A stretch of DNA of 64,000 nucleotides, taken from NCBI GenBank assembly GCA_036971475.1, contig JBAIZL010000008.1, positions 35,573,240-35,637,239 on the forward strand, read 5' to 3'. The position numbers and the translations under genes were made by a program. Below, in pieces: positions 15,534-28,700 of this stretch; the stretch's first letter is position 1, and each line of letters begins with the position of its first letter. The notes beneath the pieces were generated by a model. It worked only from the letters and a program-made list of their open reading frames with translations, did not search any database and was not told where the DNA came from. Source of the DNA: Prosapia bicincta (lineage: Eukaryota; Arthropoda; Insecta; Hemiptera; Cercopidae).

Positions 15534-18461
15534 GTCATTACTGTCCTAAATGCGGCAGCTTACGTGTGAAGCGGTTGTATAGAGGCCGATAGATAGTTTT
15601 ATTTTTATAAATATTTTGTCATCTTAAAATAAACAAAAAACGCCTCTAAAACATGTGTTTCATTTAATCATATCCTTAATATTTTATATCCCTTCAATTC
15701 TTTAAATATGGTAATTATTTTTGTTTTAGGTTTTCCAGTATACATTTTTTAAATATACGCTTTATATAACATTGGATTTAATATTTATGTTCCTTAACAC
15801 ATTCCTATTATTATTGTGGCTTGTATAACCAAATTCTTTTCCTTTACGCATGTTTTCTACTCTTTGGTACAAATGTTATTATTTTCTTCTATTGGAGTAC
15901 TTGTGCTTGATTTTATCTCAAGTTTTTCTTCTTTTGTATTCAATTAATATTGCCAACAATCGATAACCTTAAAATAGTAATCATTAAATTTAGCTATACA
16001 CCTAATATGTACTACTTAGGTCTAAATATGGATTTCGAGGTATTTCTGAGAATGGTTACATTTCAACCGAAACGTAATGCAGATAAAACGTATCTTGTAG
16101 TAAGGCGTTTTTATTTATTAATTAAAATACGTTGTGATTAAAAAAGTGAATGAATTTTTATACCTGTTTTTATTGTATTGTTTACTGTATTATTTTCATT
16201 GTTAAAAATATTATAAATAACATTCTCCTTATTTTTGTTACTGCTATTATATAATACAACAGGTTTATGTTACTTTTGTCTGAGTTAATAAGATAAGAAA
16301 ATGTTGTGATGTGACTGAACGTTCCGTGCAAAGTTAAAGTATAGACAGTAACACTTGCCCGTGTGTAGGGCCTACGCCTTGTGTATAGGCTCCACGGGAA
16401 ATGGCCCTGAGAAACTAGGTGGGTTTTATTATTGGATAAACTCTGTTATGTAGGCCTTTTCCCGTTACATTGCAATTAATACATAAATTAGGTCTTAAAT
16501 GAATCCCAGGCTGTATGCTTTGATAAGGTCAGAAATTTCAGTCAACCCAAAAAAAAACGAATTAACAACTTCCAAAATGTATACTAAAGCTTGTTTCAAG
16601 TATTTGAAAACAGAAAGATTGGCTAATGAATACTATACCAAACAGTAAAACTTATAAACTATATTAAGCCTATTTAAAACCAAGTATTGAAAAAATATTT
16701 TATATTAAAAAAAAGATGTTTCTTTAAATTTTTGGAAAATTAGTTAATCATTTATGGATAAATTAATTCAAAAAGGATTATTTTCAATTAATCTAAAATA
16801 ACATGTGTCCATTTTTAAAGTCTGTGAAATTTATAAATAAAAACAAGTTATCTATATTTTTTTATATAATTAATAGTAAAAACTTGAATTGTTCATAAAG
16901 TTAGCAAATTTAATGAAAAATCTAAAATAGTAAATTACGTTTACAAGTTACAGTATATATAACAATAGAAAGAACTCACTGGTCAAGCGTCAGAGTGCGG
17001 TCACGTCACACGCAAAGCCAAGGAAGGGTTGCTGTGATAGTATCACTTCTTTCCCCAACTCACTCGCTCGTCAAGTTCTGCGCATGTCCAAACCGACTCC
17101 TGTGTTGAATAATACTGAGCGGAAGTTTTGTTTTTGTTAGTTGTGTACTATAAAAGATCTACGTTTGCACATCACTGCCCCAGCGGAACAAGGGAAAAGC
17201 ACCAATCAGAACGGCCGGTTTCCTACCAGAGCGAGCTAACTCTGTGATTGCGTACTCCTCTAGGTACGACCCAAATATCACAGATTCCAATAAATCTCAG
17301 CATTAATGACTGCATCAGATACAATCACTTGTGACGTCTGTTATTATTTTATCTATACAAAAATCCCAATCCGAATGCAGAACAGAATTATAGTGTCTAT
17401 TATTGTTTCTTTCTCGTTATTCAAATTAAGTTTGATCAACAAAAAATGTAATTCTTATGGAAAATTAATTGTAAGGATTTATAACATGAAAGTATTTAGC
17501 AATCGTTAATTGGGAAGACTTTTTGTAAAATTTGTATTTTAAAATAGACGGGTACTTCGTCTTATTATGTACTTCGTGTATTATGATAAAGTGCATTAAT
17601 TTTAATTATTTATTACATATATTATTTAAATACATGTTTATAATTAGTTTACTATTTTACTTCTGAAATTAGTATTTATGAAGCTCGGTTTATTTCAATC
17701 ATTTTCTCCTCAGCTATTTTTAAATTCCTTCTATTAGTTCACACTTTCCTTATTTACATCTTGTACATATTTTCAATCGCTAATAAAATACGTTTTTATT
17801 CATCCAATTAAGTTCAAATACATTTTTTAGACCTATAGTGGGTGATAATTGATGTTAATACAGTTTTTTCAAATATTTATTCATTATTTCAATTGAAAAT
17901 TTTGATTTCTTGGTTGGATTTCAACTGTGGATTTACAAGTTTGAAAACCAGCACTTTAAGCACTGAGCTGACTTTCCTAGAGCTAAAACCTACTTAAAGA
18001 TGTACTACATGAAATTATTTAGAGAAAGGTTCTTTGCAATAGTGAAGCATTACAAGAGATGGATGGAATGATACGTTATAGACCACTATCCGCTAATTAG
18101 AAAAAAAGAAAGCATATAAATAGTAACAAACAAAAATCATAGTACAACACCATATATTGTATAAAGAGAGAAATGGAAAATTCCGTGGAAATTCGCTTTA
18201 TATTTTGCCACTTATTTTTGTGATTCTGTTATATATATATAGATATATAGAAATTCTTTTTCTATATTACTTGTATTGGATTATCTTTCCAAATAGGCTA
18301 TTAGATTTCTTTTACAAGGAACGAGTAAAAACGTTATTAAGTAGAATACGGAGGAGATTCGATTCTAATATGGACTTAATTCCAATTAAGTTACCAAATT
18401 CCGAGATTTCAGACTGGTATAAGACTTCAATATACGTTGCTTGGTTTGGCGATGGCAAACC
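15534..18461. other. AT-rich unassigned region
   Basis: Very AT-rich DNA with no supported gene. A GC-richer block at about 16970-17290 contains TATAAAAG at 17149-17156 and a CCAAT string at 17202-17206, but the CCAAT box lies on the wrong side of the TATA box for a simple plus-strand promoter. No downstream reading frame supports a gene. The block could be the end of an unrecognised element. Confidence 0.4.
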
Positions 18462-18755
18462 TTTGAGAAATAAAACTTATACCACCTAAATGGCCTGGTT
18501 ATTGCTTGTACCCTTGGAAGAATCACTCTATCAGGGGACGTTCTTAGTGAACTTTCAAAGGGGTCTCGTAGACTAAGTGTTTTTTGGATAAAATTATTGT
18601 TTGAGAAATAAAACTTATACCACCTAAATGACCTGGTTATTGCTTGTACCCTTGGAAGAATCACTCTAACAGGGGACGTTCTTAGTGAACTTTCAAAGGG
18701 GTCTCGTAGACTAAGTGTTTTTTGGATGAAATTGTTGTTTGAGAAATAAAAACTT
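18462..18755. repeat. 138-bp tandem duplication, about 2.1 copies
   Basis: The string tttgagaaataaa recurs at 18462, 18600 and 18738, giving a 138-bp period. The first two units are nearly identical (for example tatcagggg versus taacagggg); the third breaks off after about 18 bp. An open frame on each strand here is only a by-product of the duplication. Confidence 0.93.
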
Positions 18756-21700
18756 AAAGAATGGCTTTAATACTTTGTTATTCCCTGAAACGATTTAACT
18801 TGATTACCTAAATATTTACAATCCTGTACTTAAATTTATTGTTCATTGAATTTCACTAGGTGAAGCTATGTACCTATCGTGCAGGATACATCACATTTTA
18901 TTAGCTGGTGAAAAGAAATACAAAATCATGCAATTTGGTTAAACGCGGCACGTCGGCGGAATGTGTATTACAACTTGTGGTTTTGTATATTGTAACGCTT
19001 CGCCCTTTTTACCTGGGTAATTATTACTTTATTTAAGAATTTTATTTTGCTTATTACCAAAATATTTAATTTTACTTGCCAGGACTCTAATTATAACGTC
19101 ACAGCTCAGGCATAAACTGTCTGTCTAAGACGGTCTTCCTATTTCGAAGGTAGAACTAGGTTACTTGTGAAATAAGAATTGAAAGTTTTAATATACAAAG
19201 TAACACAATTGATTAATTCATGACAAATTACAGTGTTAAATTTTTTACATAAAATTACTGCCTACTATTCAATATATATATTTTAATTACTTGTTAACTT
19301 GTACAAATTATGCATCGAGAAGTTAGTAACTTGAGTTTTCCAATTTAATTTTAGAAATGAATATTCAAAGACGATTTCTACCGTTCATGTGTTAATCATT
19401 TTTCATTCAGAATTTAATTTAGCTAAGAGTAAAATACATTTTCTTTATTATTCTCTAAAACGTACCTGGTTGTCCACATTACTTGTAAAACAATGTAACA
19501 CATATCATTAAACACTGCACATCGCTCTTGAACAAAAATAATATAAACTTATACTATTTGAAACTCATTAAAATAAAATCCTGGCTTCTTCTGTATGTTG
19601 CGTTAATAGATCTGGTACCGGCCTTGACATCTTAAATTTAGAATAATGGAAGCTTGCAAATTTTCTAAGTTATTTCCGAAAATGCCATCACGTCTCGTTC
19701 AAAGACTTTTAGAGAAGTGGGTCGTTGCAAGGACGCGCTAACTGAATTTTCAAGCAAACCCCCACCCTAATTTATATATATGAATATTTTGATTGGTTAT
19801 TAGAATCAGCTCAAGCTTACGTTATATGGCGTGACCTGGTTAATTACCTTAAGTTACTATCTCGTACTATATTTTGCATTTTTACTCGCTAGGAGCGCCT
19901 TAGTTCTTACGCAAGATTAACAAATGTGCATCGATAAAATAAATTTTTTTTTATATTGCACGGATCTAATTATAAAATAAAATTTTAAAAAAATACAAAT
20001 TCTTTTATATGTAACACCAAATTATTTAAAGTGTTACAATAAATACAGTCTGCCGCTCAGGGAGTGCGGACTAGCCGCACCTACGAGGGGTTTGGCGTCC
20101 CTCGCCGTACCTTAGCCTAACACTACACCACTCACAACACACACTATAAAACATTTCATCACTTACACCTTCTCTTAGGGATTTTTCAATGGTCAGAACC
20201 GTTGCGCGTTGGGATGCTGAAAAGTCCAGAGCTTGACAAACTCTGGTCCGGGACGCTGATGTGAGCTTGCTCTGCCGAAGACGTAAGCGCGGTTTCTGGT
20301 CTACCAGCCGCTTCGGTCCTTGGTCAGGGAGTTTCTTTACATTATTATGACAGACTACTCTTGCGGACGTCCATGCATTTTGGTCATTGTCTCTTATTTT
20401 TAATAGTCAGTTCATTCGTTTTTATTGACATTTATCGTTTATCCGTGTGTTAGTTATATATATGCCTACCCATTATTTATATAATAACATTGTGTTTTTA
20501 TATAACAAGTTTCACATTTTATGTAAACTTATGGAGATATTTAATGGTGAAAGTGTTTATATTTAGTTCGTATTTTTGTGTGTGAATGAATAAAATTTGT
20601 TTACGAGTGTGAAAGTGAAACACTCATCGTATTACTGTCAAACTAAGTTTTTCTTTGTGCTTCAAACTTCTAACCTATATGCATGAAGAGCATTTTACTG
20701 TATAAGATAGTATTTAAATAATTGATGCATGTTATAAATTATTAATTACATAATTTGTTTCAATTTCTGAATTAACTCCGGTTATAATTAAGTGGTAATT
20801 ATGAGAGATACTTCACACCTCATTATACGAAAAAAGAGTTTTTCAATAATGAAGGCAGTTCTAAAAGAAAAGATTAAATTCAGAATAAAAATATGATTTT
20901 GTTTTTTGGGAAGAATATATCTGAAAGTTGATGAATTATTTTACCAACTAGCTACTCTTGAAGGTATTAGCCGCTGGCAATGGTGGGTCGACTGTCACAG
21001 CGTTCGATCTGACAACACTGCATCCCAAACCTACCACAAACCCATTCATATTCTACATTAAATCAAAGTATAAACCAATGAGGGGTTGGTATTTCAATGT
21101 TGAGGCAAATATTTAAATTATGCGACGTAAAGGCAGAATATTTTACTTTTAAATATTGGCCGAATGTATCAAATTAACATAATTTTAATAAAAACAAACC
21201 TTTGAAAAGTAAAATGTTTCTTTAAAATACATCATTTACGTCTAATTTAAACCATTTATAGTTTTTTAGAGGGAGGGATCGGGTCGTCTCTCGTCATTTA
21301 ACATAAACCCTTTGTAACTTGGAATTTTGTAAACTTTCCCTACTAAATACACTAAAACAAAAATTTGTGGTGGGTACAATGCAAACGTGTCGAGGAATAT
21401 TTATTGCAAGTTTACTCTATTAAGTCTTCAAGAGAATGTTTAAACATTGCCAGACGTCAGATAAAGTGGTAAAATATATTAAGGGATGTAATTTCGCTGT
21501 ATGTTCTAATAATATTTCTTACATACTGTTATCTTGGCTTAATGATATTTAAAATAAATATTAGTGCTTTTCTGGGGATGAGACGGGCCTAATTTATGTT
21601 TCCCCTATTTTTATAATAAACCCCACCTTAAGCACTAAGATTGAATAAAAGGCTATCTCTGATGCTGGTTTTACATTCGTGTATTTGAGAGATTTCAGTG

Positions 21701-21900
21701 CCATGTTAGGGATTTTCAGTGAGTTTAATGTTGGGTTACTAATGATGCCTGTAGATCTTAAATAACGCCTTTGTAACCTGTGCCGTGCACTTCGGAATAC
21801 AGATTATACTAAGGTTATTATAAAATATTAAAACCATTTCAAATAAGGAACATTAACACAGGTGTTAACCTCATCAGATTTATCTTTGGTTAATCATTTA
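18756..21900. other. Unassigned region containing a GC-rich island
   Basis: About 3.1 kb of mostly AT-rich DNA with no supported coding exon. The exception is about 20040-20320, which is GC-richer and holds several strong hairpins, listed separately. No poly-A tail, inverted termini or coding domain ties the island to a known element. Confidence 0.45.
20275..20316. other. Three-tier stem-loop in the GC-rich island
   Basis: ccgaag at 20275-20280 pairs with cttcgg at 20311-20316. Inside this, cgg pairs with ccg and ctggt pairs with accag around a 2-nt loop. Two further perfect 6-bp hairpins lie nearby: cgaggg/ccctcg at 20084-20104 and ccagag/ctctgg at 20226-20246. The density of stems suggests selection for RNA structure, for example the tail of a retroelement or a non-coding RNA. 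The identity is not known. Confidence 0.45.
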
Positions 21901-22395
21901 AACAATAGTTTATGACTATCCGAACTTTATATTTAGTAAATTTGTTAAAACTTACTGAGACAGAACGTTTTCAGTCGCTATGTGCCGATCTTCATCAGTG
22001 TCTTCTGCTTGGAGATGTCGGGTCAAGCAGTGACGATTTTAAAGGTAGGTTTTCGATAGTATCAAAGAGTATGTGTGATTTGTATTGTGTTTGTTCGTTT
22101 AATATGTTTGTACTTTTGTGTTTCTGTAAATTTCATATTGTTCTAGTGTGTTGAGATGTGATCCTTTTTTGTGACGTGTAGGATTTCTAGGTTATGGTAA
22201 ATGTCTGTGTATTTGTGTCCTGTTTCTTTTAAGTGATTGTAAAATGTTGAGTTGGTGTTATGTTTGTGTTCTTCGACTCTTTCTTTAAAGCTGCGACCTG
22301 TTTGTCCAATGTAGAATTTGTTACATTCGTCGCAGTTTAGTTTGTATACGCCTGGTGCTTGTAGTTTATCTTTGTTGTTGGTGTTGTGTGATAAT
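21901..22395 (-). mobile_element. Penelope-like element, 3' fragment (copy B)
   Basis: The minus strand matches the 3' part of the element at 50880-52440 closely and includes the GIY-YIG endonuclease core: YKLNCDECNKFYIGQTGRSF, then R-EEHKHN and the FYNHLKETGHK segment. GIY-YIG endonucleases downstream of the reverse transcriptase are diagnostic of Penelope-like elements. Small indels near 22100-22190 shift the frame between the endonuclease and the C-terminal codons. The copy ends abruptly at about 22395, roughly 330 bp before the 130-bp satellite begins, with all reverse transcriptase sequence lost. Confidence 0.88.
21958..22003 (-). ncRNA. Hammerhead-ribozyme-like motif, Penelope copy B
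   Basis: On the minus strand: stem I AGACA, intact core CUGAUGA, stem II AG(A)UCG pairing with CGACU (five pairs, one bulged A), loop GCACAUAG, then GAA, stem III AAC/GUU, C17 and stem I UGUCU. All conserved core bases I would require are present (CUGAUGA, GAA, U16.1, C17), so this is the best preserved of the three copies. Predicted cleavage is after the C of GUUC. Stem III of only three pairs with no loop suggests it would work best as a dimer. Confidence 0.6.
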
Positions 22396-22723
22396 AAGAT
22401 TCACGGAACGTAATGGACTACAAAATTCAAGAATTATCTTTGGTGTTGTCAGAAGACGGAGATGATTTGAGTTTTGAAAATATTCTTTTCTTAATGTGAA
22501 GTTTAATAAAGCCATAAGGGTTACTATTGAGTAATAAATATGCTTGTACAAGTTTTAAAGAAAGGATGTGATTAGTCGAGGACTTTATCAACAAGAGAAT
22601 ATATTTGCAAACTCTGGCCGAATAAGTAGGTTTATGATACCCGCCTGTGATGAGTTTAGAAACTTTTTTAATAATAAAAAGCTCCACAAAATTAAGGTTA
22701 TTTTCACTTTCAATCTCACAAGT
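22396..22723. other. Junction between Penelope copy B and the 130-bp satellite
   Basis: About 330 bp of single-copy-looking AT-rich DNA. Overlapping open frames on both strands have no recognisable domain, and one of them runs into the satellite. Nothing is assigned here. Confidence 0.5.
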
Positions 22724-25700
22724 AAACTCAAGCCTTTCCTTGTAACTAATAAATTCGTCAAGTAATCCCTGTACTTTAGCAATAGGTACAATAGTCTACA
22801 CATTGCTACATAACGCCAAAAATAAACTGGTTTAAAAATAAAATTAGCCAAGAAAACTCAAGCCTTTCCCCGTAACTAATAAATTCGTCAAGTAATCCCT
22901 GTACTTTAGCAATAGGTACAATAGTCTACACATTGCTACATAACGCCAAAAATAAACTGGTTTAAAAATAAAATTAGCCAAGAAAACTCAAGCCTTTCCC
23001 CGTAACTAATAAATTCGTCAAGTAATCCCTGTACTTTAGCAATAGGTACAATAGTCTACACATTGCTACATAACGCCAAAAATAAACTGGTTTAAAAATA
23101 AAATTAGCAAAGAAAACTCAAGCCTTTCCCCGTAACTAATAAATTCGTCAAGTAATCCCTGTACTTTAGCAATAGGTACAATAGTCTACACATTGCTACA
23201 TAACGCCAAAAATAAACTGGTTTAAAAATAAAATTAGCAAAGAAAACTCAAGCCTTTCCCCGTAACTAATAAATTCGTCGAGTAATCCCTGTACTTTAGC
23301 AATAGGCACAATAGTCTACACATTGCTACATAACGCCAAAAATAAACTGGTTTAAAAATAAAATTAGCCAAGAAAACTCAAGCCTTTCCCCGTAACTAAT
23401 AAATTCGTCAAGTAATCCCTGTACTTTAGCAATAGGCACAATAGTCTACACATTGCTACATAACGCCAAAAATAAACTGGTTTAAAAATAAAATTAGCCA
23501 AGAAAACTCAAGCCTTTCCCCGTAACTAATAAATTCGTCAAGTAATCCCTGTACTTTAGCAATAGGTACAATAGTCTACACATTGCTACATAACGCCAAA
23601 AATAAACTGGTTTAAAAATAAAATTAGCCAAGAAAACTCAAGCCTTTCCCCGTAACTAATAAATTCGTCAAGTAATCCCTGTACTTTAGCAATAGGCACA
23701 ATAGTCTACACATTGCTACATAACGCCAAAAATAAACTGGTTTAAAAATAAAATTAGCCAAGAAAACTCAAGCCTTTCCCCGTAACTAATAAATTCGTCA
23801 AGTAATCCCTGTACTTTAGCAATAGGTACAATAGTCTACACATTGCTACATAACGCCAAAAATAAACTGGTTTAAAAATAAAATTAGCCAAGAAAACTCA
23901 AGCCTTTCCCCGTAACTAATAAATTCGTCAAGTAATCCCTGTACTTTAGCAATAGGTACAATAGTCTACACATTGCTACATAACGCCAAAAATAAACTGG
24001 TTTAAAAATAAAATTAGCCAAGAAAACTCAAGCCTTTCCCCGTAACTAATAAATTCGTCAAGTAATCCCTGTACTTTAGCAATAGGTACAATAGTCTACA
24101 CATTGCTACATAACGCCAAAAATAAACTGGTTTAAAAATAAAATTAGCCAAGAAAACTCAAGCCTTTCCCCGTAACTAATAAATTCGTCAAGTAATCCCT
24201 GTACTTTAGCAATAGGTACAATAGTCTACACATTGCTACATAACGCCAAAAATAAACTGGTTTAAAAATAAAATTAGCCAAGAAAACTCAAGCCTTTCCT
24301 CGTAACTAATAAATTCGTCAAGTAATCCCTGTACTTTAGCAATAGGTACAATAGTCTACACATTGCTACATAACGCCAAAAATAAACTGGTTTAAAAATA
24401 AAATTAGCCAAGAAAACTCAAGCCTTTCCCCGTAACTAATAAATTCGTCAAGTAATCCCTGTACTTTAGCAATAGGTACAATAGTCTACACATTGCTACA
24501 TAACGCCAAAAATAAACTGGTTTAAAAATAAAATTAGCCAAGAAAACTCAAGCCTTTCCCCGTAACTAATAAATTCGTCAAGTAATCCCTGTACTTTAGC
24601 AATAGGCACAATAGTCTACACATTGCTACATAACGCCAAAAATAAACTGGTTTAAAAATAAAATTAGCCAAGAAAACTCAAGCCTTTCCCCGTAACTAAT
24701 AAATTCGTCAAGTAATCCCTGTACTTTAGCAATAGGTACAATAGTCTACACATTGCTACATAACGCCAAAAATAAACTGGTTTAAAAATAAAATTAGCCA
24801 AGAAAACTCAAGCCTTTCCCCGTAACTAATAAATTCGTCAAGTAATCCCTGTACTTTAGCAATAGGTACAATAGTCTACACATTGCTACATAACGCCAAA
24901 AATAAACTGGTTTAAAAATAAAATTAGCCAAGAAAACTCAAGCCTTTCCCCGTAACTAATAAATTCGTCAAGTAATCCCTGTACTTTAGCAATAGGTACA
25001 ATAGTCTACACATTGCTACATAACGCCAAAAATAAACTGGTTTAAAAATAAAATTAGCCAAGAAAACTCAAGCCTTTCCCCGTAACTAATAAATTCGTCA
25101 AGTAATCCCTGTACTTTAGCAATAGGTACAATAGTCTACACATTGCTACATAACGCCAAAAATAAACTGGTTTAAAAATAAAATTAGCCAAGAAAACTCA
25201 AGCCTTTCCTCGTAACTAATAAATTCGTCAAGTAATCCCTGTACTTTAGCAATAGGTACAATAGTCTACACATTGCTACATAACGCCAAAAATAAACTGG
25301 TTTAAAAATAAAATTAGCCAAGAAAACTCAAGCCTTTCCTCGTAACTAATAAATTCGTCAAGTAATCCCTGTACTTTAGCAATAGGTACAATAGTCTACA
25401 CATTGCTACATAACGCCAAAAATAAACTGGTTTAAAAATAAAATTAGCCAAGAAAACTCAAGCCTTTCCCCGTAACTAATAAATTCGTCAAGTAATCCCT
25501 GTACTTTAGCAATAGGTACAATAGTCTACACATTGCTACATAACGCCAAAAATAAACTGGTTTAAAAATAAAATTAGCCAAGAAAACTCAAGCCTTTCCC
25601 CGTAACTAATAAATTCGTCAAGTAATCCCTGTACTTTAGCAATAGGTACAATAGTCTACACATTGCTACATAACGCCAAAAATAAACTGGTTTAAAAATA

Positions 25701-28700
25701 AAATTAGCCAAGAAAACTCAAGCCTTTCCCCGTAACTAATAAATTCGTCAAGTAATCCCTGTACTTTAGCAATAGGTACAATAGTCTACACATTGCTACA
25801 TAACGCCAAAAATAAACTGGTTTAAAAATAAAATTAGCCAAGAAAACTCAAGCCTTTCCTCGTAACTAATAAATTCGTCAAGTAATCCCTGTACTTTAGC
25901 AATAGGTACAATAGTCTACACATTGCTACATAACGCCAAAAATAAACTGGTTTAAAAATAAAATTAGCCAAGAAAACTCAAGCCTTTCCTCGTAACTAAT
26001 AAATTCGTCAAGTAATCCCTGTACTTTAGCAATAGGTACAATAGTCTACACATTGCTACATAACGCCAAAAATAAACTGGTTTAAAAATAAAATTAGCCA
26101 AGAAAACTCAAGCCTTTCCCCGTAACTAATAAATTCGTCAAGTAATCCCTGTACTTTAGCAATAGGTACAATAGTCTACACATTGCTACATAACGCCAAA
26201 AATAAACTGGTTTAAAAATAAAATTAGCCAAGAAAACTCAAGCCTTTCCCCGTAACTAATAAATTCGTCAAGTAATCCCTGTACTTTAGCAATAGGTACA
26301 ATAGTCTACACATTGCTACATAACGCCAAAAATAAACTGGTTTAAAAATAAAATTAGCCAAGAAAACTCAAGCCTTTCCTCGTAACTAATAAATTCGTCA
26401 AGTAATCCCTGTACTTTAGCAATAGGTACAATAGTCTACACATTGCTACATAACGCCAAAAATAAACTGGTTTAAAAATAAAATTAGCCAAGAAAACTCA
26501 AGCCTTTCCTCGTAACTAATAAATTCGTCAAGTAATCCCTGTACTTTAGCAATAGGTACAATAGTCTACACATTGCTACATAACGCCAAAAATAAACTGG
26601 TTTAAAAATAAAATTAGCCAAGAAAACTCAAGCCTTTCCTCGTAACTAATAAATTCGTCAAGTAATCCCTGTACTTTAGCAATAGGTACAATAGTCTACA
26701 CATTGCTACATAACGCCAAAAATAAACTGGTTTAAAAATAAAATTAGCCAAGAAAACTCAAGCCTTTCCTCGTAACTAATAAATTCGTCAAGTAATCCCT
26801 GTACTTTAGCAATAGGTACAATAGTCTACACATTGCTACATAACGCCAAAAATAAACTGGTTTAAAAATAAAATTAGCCAAGAAAACTCAAGCCTTTCCC
26901 CGTAACTAATAAATTCGTCAAGTAATCCCTGTACTTTAGCAATAGGTACAATAGTCTACACATTGCTACATAACGCCAAAAATAAACTGGTTTAAAAATA
27001 AAATTAGCCAAGAAAACTCAAGCCTTTCCCCGTAACTAATAAATTCGTCAAGTAATCCCTGTACTTTAGCAATAGGTACAATAGTCTACACATTGCTACA
27101 TAACGCCAAAAATAAACTGGTTTAAAAATAAAATTAGCCAAGAAAACTCAAGCCTTTCCTCGTAACTAATAAATTCGTCAAGTAATCCCTGTACTTTAGC
27201 AATAGGTACAATAGTCTACACATTGCTACATAACGCCAAAAATAAACTGGTTTAAAAATAAAATTAGCCAAGAAAACTCAAGCCTTTCCTCGTAACTAAT
27301 AAATTCGTCAAGTAATCCCTGTACTTTAGCAATAGGTACAATAGTCTACACATTGCTACATAACGCCAAAAATAAACTGGTTTAAAAATAAAATTAGCCA
27401 AGAAAACTCAAGCCTTTCCCCGTAACTAATAAATTCGTCAAGTAATCCCTGTACTTTAGCAATAGGTACAATAGTCTACACATTGCTACATAACGCCAAA
27501 AATAAACTGGTTTAAAAATAAAATTAGCCAAGAAAACTCAAGCCTTTCCCCGTAACTAATAAATTCGTCAAGTAATCCCTGTACTTTAGCAATAGGTACA
27601 ATAGTCTACACATTGCTACATAACGCCAAAAATAAACTGGTTTAAAAATAAAATTAGCCAAGAAAACTCAAGCCTTTCCCCGTAACTAATAAATTCGTCA
27701 AGTAATCCCTGTACTTTAGCAATAGGTACAATAGTCTACACATTGCTACATAACGCCAAAAATAAACTGGTTTAAAAATAAAATTAGCCAAGAAAACTCA
27801 AGCCTTTCCCCGTAACTAATAAATTCGTCAAGTAATCCCTGTACTTTAGCAATAGGTACAATAGTCTACACATTGCTACATAACGCCAAAAATAAACTGG
27901 TTTAAAAATAAAATTAGCCAAGAAAACTCAAGCCTTTCCCCGTAACTAATAAATTCGTCAAGTAATCCCTGTACTTTAGCAATAGGTACAATAGTCTACA
28001 CATTGCTACATAACGCCAAAAATAAACTGGTTTAAAAATAAAATTAGCCAAGAAAACTCAAGCCTTTCCCCGTAACTAATAAATTCGTCAAGTAATCCCT
28101 GTACTTTAGCAATAGGTACAATAGTCTACACATTGCTACATAACGCCAAAAATAAACTGGTTTAAAAATAAAATTAGCCAAGAAAACTCAAGCCTTTCCT
28201 CGTAACTAATAAATTCGTCAAGTAATCCCTGTACTTTAGCAATAGGTACAATAGTCTACACATTGCTACATAACGCCAAAAATAAACTGGTTTAAAAATA
28301 AAATTAGCCAAGAAAACTCAAGCCTTTCCCCGTAACTAATAAATTCGTCAAGTAATCCCTGTACTTTAGCAATAGGTACAATAGTCTACACATTGCTACA
28401 TAACGCCAAAAATAAACTGGTTTAAAAATAAAATTAGCCAAGAAAACTCAAGCCTTTCCCCGTAACTAATAAATTCGTCAAGTAATCCCTGTACTTTAGC
28501 AATAGGTACAATAGTCTACACATTGCTACATAACGCCAAAAATAAACTGGTTTAAAAATAAAATTAGCCAAGAAAACTCAAGCCTTTCCCCGTAACTAAT
28601 AAATTCGTCAAGTAATCCCTGTACTTTAGCAATAGGTACAATAGTCTACACATTGCTACATAACGCCAAAAATAAACTGGTTTAAAAATAAAATTAGCCA

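Noticed and set aside
17149..17206. TATAAAAG and CCAAT strings as a promoter
   Set aside because: The order is wrong for one strand, no gene follows, and both strings are common in AT-rich DNA.
18157..18489. A 110-codon open frame with a hydrophobic start
   Set aside because: It lacks an ATG at its start, is AT-rich low-complexity, and its end is the first unit of the 138-bp duplication.
21912..22154. An 80-codon open frame starting MTIRTLYLVNLLKL, also found on the opposite strand at 52198-52440
   Set aside because: It is antisense to the Penelope 3' end. Similarity between copies comes from the element itself, and copy A does not keep it.
22427..22851. Overlapping minus-strand frames at the edge of the 130-bp satellite
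   Set aside because: No domain is recognised, one frame runs into the satellite, and there is no matching downstream structure.
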